Source: Humibacillus xanthopallidus (GTDB lineage Bacteria; Actinomycetota; Actinomycetes; Actinomycetales; Dermatophilaceae). From it: DNA of 64,000 bases. Positions 53,671 through 60,484 of this stretch are shown here, in pieces; within the stretch, counting starts at the first letter, position 1; every line of letters begins with the position of its first letter. Both the position numbers and the translations under genes were made by a program. The notes beneath the pieces are model-generated. The model saw only the letters and a list, made by a program, of their open reading frames with translations. It was not told the origin of the DNA and did not search any database. The stretch covers positions 868,001 to 932,000 of the forward strand of contig NZ_VFQF01000001.1 in assembly GCF_006717145.1 (NCBI RefSeq), written 5' to 3'.

Positions 53671-54438
53671 ATGAATGGATTCTCAACGCTCGCCAGCGAG
53701 CAACTTGGCTGGTACGTGTATCTGCTCCGCGACCCTCGCGATGATTCGGTGTTCTACATCGGCAAGGGGAAGGGCAACCGGGCGTTCGCGCACGAAGCGT
53801 CAGCGACGGCGTCGGAGGACCATCCGGCGCTACAGTCGGCGAAGGCCAAACGCATCGCCGACATCGCCGCCGGGGGGCAGCGGGTTCAGGTCGACGTGCT
53901 CCGGCATGGGATGGCGAGTGAGCCGCAGGCCTACGAGGTCGAATCCGCTGCGATCGACTTGGCGAACGTGGTCTCGCCGGGGACCCTGCTAAACGTGGTC
54001 CTTGGCCACCATCACGTACAGCGCGGGCTGATGCCGGCTCAAGAGATCGAGGTGCTTTATGCAGCGAAGCCTGCGCCGAAGCTAGAGGTTCCAGTGATGC
54101 TCGTGTCGTTGAATAGTCGATGGGACCCGAGCCTTTCGCATCAGGAACTGGAAGAGGCGACGTGCTTCTGGTGGCACGCCCGCGGCCCCCGACGCGACCA
54201 ATGCCAGTACGTCTTCGGGGTGCATAACGGGGTCGTGCGCACCGTCTACAGGCCGCTCAACTGGCGTCCGCGGGTCGAGGGCGACTCGGGCTGGGAGGAA
54301 GACGTTGGGAAGAATTACGTCCGCTGGGGCTTCGAGGCGGCACCGGCACCCGAGATGGCTCAGTACCTGCGGACGTCTGTGCGCCGGTTCATTCGCCCCA
54401 CCCAATGGAGCTTCCTCTACGTTGACCCAGAGGTGTAG
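53671..54438 (+). CDS. GIY-YIG nuclease-like protein (LEM-3-like)
   Basis: ATG at 53671 (MNGFSTLAS) with AAGAGG upstream gives 255 aa. Residues ~15-110 are a GIY-YIG nuclease fold: WYVYLLRDPRDDSVFYIGKGKGNRAFAHE, the YVY...FYIGKG signature, with Arg in the following helix and EVESAAIDL (catalytic Glu) near residue 95. This matches the LEM-3-like branch. Residues ~135-255 form a second beta-rich domain with Trp clusters (WWHARGPRRDQCQYVFGVHN, WSFLYVDPEV) of unknown role that could bind a modified base or a nucleotide. Likely a nucleic-acid-cutting protein in a defence-like cluster. Confidence 0.7.
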   Translation: MNGFSTLASEQLGWYVYLLRDPRDDSVFYIGKGKGNRAFAHEASATASEDHPALQSAKAKRIADIAAGGQRVQVDVLRHGMASEPQAYEVESAAIDLANVVSPGTLLNVVLGHHHVQRGLMPAQEIEVLYAAKPAPKLEVPVMLVSLNSRWDPSLSHQELEEATCFWWHARGPRRDQCQYVFGVHNGVVRTVYRPLNWRPRVEGDSGWEEDVGKNYVRWGFEAAPAPEMAQYLRTSVRRFIRPTQWSFLYVDPEV

Positions 54439-54470
54439 GCCGCGCAGGACGAGCCCGCCTCGCAGCGATA

Positions 54471-54490
54471 GGACACTGCCGCTTCGCGGC
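54471..54490. repeat. Dispersed hairpin repeat, copy B
   Basis: Same 20-mer as at 50271. The following bases, TGTGACGCTGGCCCCACGG.., are the left copy of the IS1634 target duplication. Confidence 0.85.
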
Positions 54491-54492
54491 GC

Positions 54493-54526
54493 TGTGACGC
54501 TGGCCCCACGGTGGGCGACAGGCGGC
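54493..54526. repeat. 34-bp direct repeat (left), IS1634 target duplication
   Basis: Identical to 56216-56249 (34 of 34 bases by eye, starting TGTGACGCTGGCC and ending GACAGGCGGC). The repeats abut the element ends on both sides, so they are best read as a target-site duplication. Confidence 0.8.
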
Positions 54527-56215
54527 CCGAGTCGTGCCGCTTTAGTGTGTCGGCCAGTTCGTGCCGGTAGCGATGATGATGTCGCGGCCAGTGTCGGTGA
54601 GGGGGTCGGCTGCGGTGTGCTCGTGCCCGGCGATGGTCAGGGTCATCAGTTGCAGCGGCCGGAGCGTGCGCACGAGCTTCTTGATGCTCATCCCGGTCGC
54701 GTCCTGCAGGTAGCGGGCGACGGCAAGAGCCGCGAAGACGATGGTCAGGTGGGCCTCGATCGACTCGCGGGTGTGGTGGAAGATCGGCCGAGCCCGCAGG
54801 TCGCTCTTGCTCATCCGGAACGAGGCCTCGACCTGCCACAGGTCGTGGTAGCTCGCGATCACCTCACCGGCGGGCATCACGTCCGCGGGGATGTTCGTCA
54901 CGTAGCCCTTGAGGCCGGCTAGGCGCCGCGCTCGGGCGAGGGACGCTTCGTCCAGTGACTGGGTGCCGTGCTTCGTGGTGACGAACCGCGGTGTGCGGGC
55001 GGCTTTCTCCCCGGCCACGACGGCACGGGCGCGGTTCTCCTGCAGGGTCAGGGTCTTCCCGTCGCGGGCGGCCCTCTTGCGGGAGTAGGCCCACACGGCC
55101 CGCCAGGACCGGTCGTGCACGGCCGGGTCCCAGGTCGGCTCCGTCTTCTTGTTGACGTCGTTGACGCCCCGGGCGGCGGTGGTGGCGACGCGTGGGGTGA
55201 TGGTGTCGATGACTTGCCCGTCGGTGAACGCGTCCCCGTGCCACCGGAAGTGCGACGCCAGGTCCGCCGGCGCCTTCGTCACCCGGGAGCCGACGATGAA
55301 CCGCAGCCCCGCCGAGTCCAGATCTCTCAGGTTCGACGCGGACAGCATCCCGGCGTCGGCGACGACGACCATGTCCGACAGGGAGTGGCGCTGCTGGAAC
55401 TGACGGATGATCGGGATCATCGTGGTCGTCTCTGCGGTGTTGCCTTCCCAGCAGCCGATCTCCAACGGGAAGCCGCCCCGGTCGACGAGGAGGCCGACGA
55501 CGATCTGCGGGTCGACGCGGCGTTCCTTGGAGTAGCCGACCTTGCGCAGCTCGTCCTCGTTCTCTGCCTCGAAGTACAACGTCGTGACGTCGTACAGGCA
55601 CAGCGACACATCCCCGCTCGCGGTGGCGTGGGTGAAGCACGCGCCCGCGAGCACGTCGCGGTAGCCGCGCTCCTGGGCACGGGCCAGCGACCGGAACATG
55701 GTGCGCAACGACGCGTGGGCGACCCCGACCTCCTCAAGCACGCGCAGCGAGTCGGCCTTGGACGTCGGCTCGATGATCCGGGCGAGCACCAGCTGCTGGA
55801 ACGCCACATCGTCGATGGCATCGAACCCGAGCCGCGTGTACGCGCCCGCCAGGACCTGCCACAGCACCGCGCTGGACTTGGAGGTGATCACCGCGTGCCC
55901 GGCCGGGACCGCGCCTGCGCTCAGGTCCAGCTCGCCCTGTCCCGGGTACACCTTGCGGCGGGCGGCCGCGACGAGGGCGGCGAGCTCGGCCTCGGTGTGC
56001 GCCGAGCCGAGGTGCTCGAGTACCCGGTCTCGTCCGTCCAGACGCTCAGCGATCTGCACCGCCGTCGCCCCGGAAGCCGTTCGGACCTTCCGCACGAACA
56101 CCACGAGCGCGACCCTACCGGCCCGCTTAGTGTGTCAACGCGACTCAGCGCACCGCCTTGACCAGCACAAACGCTCGGCCAATCGCCGAGATCGCCAAAA
56201 GTGGCACGAGTCAGG
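54527..56215 (-). mobile_element. Complete IS1634-type (IS4 superfamily) element
   Basis: The element contains one full transposase and is bounded by short imperfect inverted ends: CCGAGTCGTGCCGCTTT at 54527 and, on the opposite strand, CCTGACTCGTGCCACTTTT at 56215. It is flanked by 34-bp direct repeats. IS1634 is known for unusually long, variable target duplications, so this fits. Confidence 0.8.
54542..56104 (-). CDS. IS1634-type transposase
   Basis: A complete 520-aa transposase. The N-terminal half has FVRKVRTASGATAVQIAERLDGR and CLYDVTTLYFEAENEDELRK (first catalytic Asp). The middle has MVVVADAGMLSASNLRDLDS (second Asp) and the C-terminal part HDLWQVEASFRMSKSDLRARPIFHH (Glu, the Y-R-E-like box of IS4 relatives). 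Its last ~35 residues match the remnant at 566-668. The encoded chimeric pieces at 30900-31224 and 34384-34750 belong to a more distant member of the same family. Confidence 0.9.
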   Translation of the reverse strand: MVFVRKVRTASGATAVQIAERLDGRDRVLEHLGSAHTEAELAALVAAARRKVYPGQGELDLSAGAVPAGHAVITSKSSAVLWQVLAGAYTRLGFDAIDDVAFQQLVLARIIEPTSKADSLRVLEEVGVAHASLRTMFRSLARAQERGYRDVLAGACFTHATASGDVSLCLYDVTTLYFEAENEDELRKVGYSKERRVDPQIVVGLLVDRGGFPLEIGCWEGNTAETTTMIPIIRQFQQRHSLSDMVVVADAGMLSASNLRDLDSAGLRFIVGSRVTKAPADLASHFRWHGDAFTDGQVIDTITPRVATTAARGVNDVNKKTEPTWDPAVHDRSWRAVWAYSRKRAARDGKTLTLQENRARAVVAGEKAARTPRFVTTKHGTQSLDEASLARARRLAGLKGYVTNIPADVMPAGEVIASYHDLWQVEASFRMSKSDLRARPIFHHTRESIEAHLTIVFAALAVARYLQDATGMSIKKLVRTLRPLQLMTLTIAGHEHTAADPLTDTGRDIIIATGTNWPTH

Positions 56216-56249
56216 TGTGACGCTGGCCCCACGGTGGGCGACAGGCGGC
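56216..56249. repeat. 34-bp direct repeat (right), IS1634 target duplication
   Basis: Right copy of the duplication at 54493-54526, directly followed by GGTA and hairpin repeat copy C. Confidence 0.8.
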
Positions 56250-56253
56250 GGTA

Positions 56254-56273
56254 GGACACTGCCGCTTCGCGGC
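56254..56273. repeat. Dispersed hairpin repeat, copy C
   Basis: Same 20-mer as copies A and B. If the IS1634 insertion and one 34-bp copy are removed, copies B and C are tandem with a period of ~60 bases. Confidence 0.85.
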
Positions 56274-56336
56274 GATGTGACGCACGTGAGGTGCGCCGCG
56301 ACTTGCCGCCTGACGCGCACTGACGCATCTACGGCC

Positions 56337-57347
56337 CTAGGGCAATGGTGTAAACAGCAGACCGTCCAGGCCGGACGGAGACGCAAAAGTGGGTAATTGG
56401 TTGTCTGATTGCCGATAGACCTCGTCGGAGAAGTACGCTTTCCATCCGTCAGCTGTCTCGGGCTCAGCTCGCTCGCGTACTCGTCGTCGTATGAGTTCGG
56501 TATGCAGGGCCCATGCGGCGTAATCGGGCAGGTCGTGAGCTGGCTCCCGTTCTGGTTTTGGGGAACCCTGCTGCAGCTGCGTGATCCACCAGCGAACCAG
56601 TTCTTGGGGGAGCGAACCTTCGCCCATGCTCACCCCCCGGGGCGCCCCGCCCGCAAGCATCTGGGCCATCCGCTCGTGCCAAGCCAAGAGGGTGACGAGG
56701 CTGCTGGGTCCGGTGCGTCTCGTGCCTCCGGACCCAAGAGGCGGACCGAACAACCAGGACCAGGGCACGCTATGCGGCAGGTAGGTTTCTACGCGCAGTC
56801 TTTTCGCACCGCCGCTGCGGTGCAGGATCCTCACTGCGGCGGACGGCGCGAGTGAGCAACCCATGTCCGTCTCCTCGTGGTGCTTGCATAGGGTAAAGAC
56901 CCGACCGTTTGGGCAGGCGTTCCAGGCTATGGAAGATGGCCAGCCTCCTGACCAACCGTTGAAGAAGACATGAAAGGGAAAGGTCGGCACTGTGCCTGCA
57001 GCGCTGTCACGAATGAGGGTGTCGTACTGCTTCTCCCCGGGCAGCAGACCCTCGTGATCCAGTTGGAGGTACTGAAAGCCATCCATGCGCTTGGCTTGGA
57101 TGCGGAAGGCGATCCATCCGGCCCTTTGTGAGCCGACGAACCATTCCCAGTCACCACCCGACGACTTCTCGGACATCTGGTTGAACCTGTGGAGAATCAA
57201 GTCCGGAACTCGGCGCGCAAGGCGCAGTAGTACCCCCTCAGTGACTGTGTCCTCACGAAGACGCAGACCGAGGTCGTCAGCGTCCGCTATCGCGGACCAC
57301 GCGGCCCGCGCGGTGGTGTCCATCTCGCTTTGAATCCCGGGTCTCAC
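56337..57347 (-). CDS. DUF6615-like protein (possible nuclease-fold defence protein)
   Basis: A 336-aa protein. Residues ~30-140 show the DUF6615 pattern: TEGVLLRLARRVPDLILHRF, SSGGDWEWFVGSQRAGWIAF, RIQAKRMDGFQYLQLDH, KQYDTLIRDSAAGTVPTFPFHVFFNGW. The spaced Glu (TEG), Asp (GDWEW) and Gln-x-Lys (IQAKR) look like the E/D-x-K active site of PD-(D/E)xK nucleases; that reading is my inference. The C-terminal half is less conserved, with helices and an RRRVRER basic run. DUF6615 proteins occur singly in accessory islands. ATG at 57347 is the only reasonable start; complete. Confidence 0.65.
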   Translation of the reverse strand: MRPGIQSEMDTTARAAWSAIADADDLGLRLREDTVTEGVLLRLARRVPDLILHRFNQMSEKSSGGDWEWFVGSQRAGWIAFRIQAKRMDGFQYLQLDHEGLLPGEKQYDTLIRDSAAGTVPTFPFHVFFNGWSGGWPSSIAWNACPNGRVFTLCKHHEETDMGCSLAPSAAVRILHRSGGAKRLRVETYLPHSVPWSWLFGPPLGSGGTRRTGPSSLVTLLAWHERMAQMLAGGAPRGVSMGEGSLPQELVRWWITQLQQGSPKPEREPAHDLPDYAAWALHTELIRRRVRERAEPETADGWKAYFSDEVYRQSDNQLPTFASPSGLDGLLFTPLP

Positions 57348-57403
57348 GAGCCTAGTTTGTCCTGTGGTGTAGAGGGTCAGGTGGCGATTGTCTAGAGGCG
57401 GTA

Positions 57404-57423
57404 GGACACTGCCGCTTCGCAGC
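57404..57423. repeat. Dispersed hairpin repeat, copy D
   Basis: Matches copies A-C at 19 of 20 positions (GCAGC for GCGGC weakens the stem). Upstream AGGCGGTA also matches the context of copy C. Confidence 0.75.
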
Positions 57424-57502
57424 GACAGAACGCACCTCGGTAGGGGGCCCGAAGACGAGTTAAACTTCGTCGGATCAGGCTTGGACCATGAGTGGTCGTC
57501 GG

Positions 57503-59041
57503 CTACCCCTCTCTGTCAGATCCTCCTCGCCGCTCCCTCTCGACGATGCGACGACGGGGCCTCCTTCCGGGCCGCGCACGTGACTCCTGCTCGGTTGTGC
57601 CACCGCTCTTGTCCGATCCATCGCCCTTGACCAGTCGCTCCCGCAAGTCTCGCAGTCGCGCTGCCACCGCGCCGATCGATCCATCCACTTCCCCTGGCCC
57701 ATCCCTTTGAGTCATCCGGGGGTCGACTCCAGAACTTTCATTCAGAGCCGCGTGAATAGCGTCTTCCAGTTCCTCTTTAGTCGCGACCGCTGTATCGAGT
57801 CGATGCTGATAGGCAGGCGCAGCGCCGTCCTGAAGTTGTCGCCAGAGTACGATCGATTCGTCGATGGCCTCCAAGGCGGACTGCAAACGGCCTACGTCAC
57901 GGAGCCGTCGGGACAGCGTATGCAATTCGGTTGCGAGGGCTCCAGCGTTTGCTGCCGGGTATGCCGCCATAAGGTGCCGACGCAAACCGACAGCCTCCTC
58001 GGCGGCCTTTAGCGCCCCCGCCCAATCCCCTGCTTTGCTAAGCCGGATGGCAAGGGTATTCAGGGAGGACGCGAGATCCGACTCAAATGACCCGGGACTC
58101 TCCCCACCCATGGCGCGGAAGCACTCAACTGCCTCCGTTGCCGCCCGAGCGGCATCGTCCTGACGGTCTATGCTTGCCATGGCTACCGACAAGTTGTTGA
58201 GTGCCGCGGCCAAAGCGGGACCAGCCGCTCGACTGCCAACGCCGCGAAGCACGCCAACAGCCTCATTGGCGGATTCAACAGCAGCATCACCGAGTCCCAG
58301 CTCGCTCTGAAGCGCCGACAGGTTGCTAAGTGCTCGGGCGTAGCGCACGCTCAGCCCTATGCCCGCCCCCGGCATTTGTGAGGCAGTTCTACGGATGTCC
58401 ACAACCTCAGTCGCAGGGTCAAGAGCCTCCTGCCGCCGCCCAACCTGGGCATAGAGGAGGGCCAAAGCGTTTAGGCATGAGCCAAGCTCTGCATTGCGCT
58501 CGTCCTCGGCGAATCCGACCCCGCCGCGGCACAATGCCACGGCACGCTCAGCGCTCTGAACGGCCTCCTCGATGCGACCGACCTCGGACTGACGAACCGC
58601 GAGAGTTGCCAAGCCCCTTGCCCATTGCGCCGAATAGGCAGGGTCCTTTGCGCTCAGAGACTGCCAGATCTCCGTGGCTTGCGAAGCGCGCATTAGCGCT
58701 TCCGAGTAGTGCCCTAAGTCAGCTAGCCGCAGCGCTAGATTATTGAGCGCGGAGGCCTTTATGGCGCGACCCGCGCGCTTTTCCACATGCGAGGAAAGAT
58801 CAAGGCACTTTTCGGCGTGCAAACGCGCCGCATCGTACCTCCGCCATTCAGCCTCCCGCTCTGAGATGTTAAGAAGTGCCCTGGCCTGCTGAATCAGCGC
58901 CTCCTGGTGCAGTCCTTGCCGTATCGCCTCTTGAAGAGCTGTCCGGGCGAAAGTCAAAGCTTCTTCCTCACTGGATGAAGTCTTGGAAGCGGCAATGTCG
59001 AGGGATACGGGATCCGTGCTGAATAAATCAGTGTGGCCCAT
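57503..59041 (-). CDS. TPR-repeat protein partnered with alpha/beta hydrolase
   Basis: Chosen start is ATG 59041 (MGHTDLFSTD) with GGAGG 8-12 bases upstream inside the end of the hydrolase gene; this gives 512 aa and a 14-base overlap, so translation is coupled. The protein is built of about nine or ten tetratricopeptide repeats (for example ALNNLALRLADLGHYSEALM, GLATLAVRQSEVGRIEEAVQ, ALSNLSALQSELGLGDAAVE, ALNNLSVAMASIDRQDDAAR, SLNTLAIRLSKAGDWAGALK). The last ~60 residues are Arg/Gly-rich and disordered. TPR superhelices sense or scaffold protein partners. Here it may control the hydrolase, as in fungal and bacterial NLR-like or toxin-sensor pairs; this is inference. Confidence 0.75.
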   Translation of the reverse strand: MGHTDLFSTDPVSLDIAASKTSSSEEEALTFARTALQEAIRQGLHQEALIQQARALLNISEREAEWRRYDAARLHAEKCLDLSSHVEKRAGRAIKASALNNLALRLADLGHYSEALMRASQATEIWQSLSAKDPAYSAQWARGLATLAVRQSEVGRIEEAVQSAERAVALCRGGVGFAEDERNAELGSCLNALALLYAQVGRRQEALDPATEVVDIRRTASQMPGAGIGLSVRYARALSNLSALQSELGLGDAAVESANEAVGVLRGVGSRAAGPALAAALNNLSVAMASIDRQDDAARAATEAVECFRAMGGESPGSFESDLASSLNTLAIRLSKAGDWAGALKAAEEAVGLRRHLMAAYPAANAGALATELHTLSRRLRDVGRLQSALEAIDESIVLWRQLQDGAAPAYQHRLDTAVATKEELEDAIHAALNESSGVDPRMTQRDGPGEVDGSIGAVAARLRDLRERLVKGDGSDKSGGTTEQESRARPGRRPRRRIVERERRGGSDREG

Positions 59042-59999
59042 CTGGCCCACCTCCTCTAAGTAACTCTCGGGCCAGCGAGCGATCAAATATGTCGGAAATC
59101 CGGCCGTCCCGGTCCTGCAGGCGGACTAGCGGCTGCATGGGATCGGTGCTCAAAATTCTCCGGTCGCCAGAAGCTGGATCGATTTCGAGCTGGTAGTCGT
59201 TGGTCGCTTGCCCATCGGGACGACCGACCTCATGATTTGCGGCCTGATGAAGTTCGTACTTCAGCGCCGTTACGATACGTGAAGTGGCCCGAGGTGCAGC
59301 CAAAATCGAAAAGTGGTCACCCGAAATCGCGGTTGCCCCCGGGAAGTCGCTCTGAGCAGAGGCCAACGGAACAACGTTGTCGGAAGTCCCGGCGTAGGCG
59401 GCCACGGGAATGGGACAAGCGCCGTCCGATCTTTCCTTCGCGAAGACAACATCTTGCATCACCTTCTTGTGCGCACGCGTCACAGTAATCGAATGTGGTC
59501 GCAACATCTTCTCTTGTACGTTCCGTAAGAATGGCACGCTCTTGCGGAAAGACAGTAGGAACTCTGACCCGTTGGTGGGGCATGCAAGGAGAACGATCCT
59601 TCTAACCCTATTCAGTTTAGCGCCGCAGTTGTCCCAGAGCATCTGGGCGAGATACTGCTGAACAATAAGGCCACCCATGCTGTGGCCAACGAGGACTACT
59701 GATTCATATTCCTGACACTCGATCTCAAGAAATGACTTCAGGTCCTCCCCAAGAGTGGGGATGTCCGGGATCCTGCGATCGGGGCGCCAACCGAACAACC
59801 GCGTGTCGTAGGAGTGCGCCTTAAGGTCGAATTCCGAGACGACTTGCGGGTCAGACTCCAAGTGGGAAAGAACCTCAGTCCACGTGTGCGCGCCCGAGAT
59901 GAACCCATGCACGAAGACCGCCACGGATGGGGCTTTGGTCACCAGGAACACCTCCAAAGGTGGCGGGCCGCGTTGATGGGTCGAGGCTACAGGCATCAT
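59028..59999 (-). CDS. Alpha/beta hydrolase (lipase/esterase-like)
   Basis: Start is taken at ATG 59999 (MMPVASTHQRG) after AGAGGTG; the frame extends to 60092. The 323-aa product is an alpha/beta hydrolase of the DUF676/PGAP1-like kind: VAVFVHGFISGAHTW oxyanion region, nucleophile VVLVGHSMGGLI (Ser107), acid AYAGTSDNVVP (Asp207) and base ISGDHFSIL (His229). The ~75 C-terminal residues (LEIDPASGDRRILSTDP and so on) are an additional small domain that runs into the TPR start site. Substrate is unknown: a membrane lipid would fit a suicide-effector role. First gene of the pair. Confidence 0.8.
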   Translation of the reverse strand: MMPVASTHQRGPPPLEVFLVTKAPSVAVFVHGFISGAHTWTEVLSHLESDPQVVSEFDLKAHSYDTRLFGWRPDRRIPDIPTLGEDLKSFLEIECQEYESVVLVGHSMGGLIVQQYLAQMLWDNCGAKLNRVRRIVLLACPTNGSEFLLSFRKSVPFLRNVQEKMLRPHSITVTRAHKKVMQDVVFAKERSDGACPIPVAAYAGTSDNVVPLASAQSDFPGATAISGDHFSILAAPRATSRIVTALKYELHQAANHEVGRPDGQATNDYQLEIDPASGDRRILSTDPMQPLVRLQDRDGRISDIFDRSLARELLRGGGPDGPH

Positions 60000-60484
60000 C
60001 ACCTCTGGGCGGCGCGGCGGACTGCTGCATCGATCGTTGACATCTGACCAGTGTTGCGAGCGTGCTGCTGGACGGATCCGCACGTAACCCAAGCACCATG
60101 TGCAAATTTTGCGGCGACATCGTGCGGGCGGTCCGATTCCGAGGGGACGGGGTCACCCTGAAGCAGTGCAAGAGGAGGCAGCACTCCGGCTTCCATGGGT
60201 GGGCTGCGGAAGGTCGTCCGAGTGCCGCCACTACATCAGACCTGACGCAGACCAGCCAGCCGCGTGCGTGAGGAAGTGCCGGGGATCCATGTAACCCACA
60301 GTGGGTGTAGGGACACAGGTCCGGCTGCGATCAGGAGAACAGTGACGGCGACCACTCGGCAGGGGGCGACGTCAGCGACTCCCGAGGTGTCGTGCCACCG
60401 TAAGAGGCCACGACGATGTGAGTGGTGTTGCTGGCCTCCCTTTGACTCGTCGTGCGCCAACGGTCACTCGGGTAGTAGGGCATC
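60000..60484. other. Gap between SIR2 and hydrolase genes
   Basis: About 485 bases. A frame at 60062-60271 carries CKFCGDIVRAV and downstream in another frame CGRSSECRHY and CVRKC, which might be the ruins of a small zinc-ribbon protein, but no single intact frame exists. The promoter of the hydrolase-TPR pair must be here. No terminator for the SIR2 gene is obvious. Confidence 0.35.

Noticed and set aside
50271-57423. Hairpin repeats as integron attC sites
   Set aside because: The GCCGCTTCGCGGC stem resembles the loop of some attC sites, but no GTTRRRY core or its complement is found at the expected ends, genes run in both directions, and no integron integrase is in the window.
60062-60294. 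Small zinc-ribbon gene
   Set aside because: Cys pairs are split across two frames with no single intact reading frame or RBS; kept only as a note in the gap entry.
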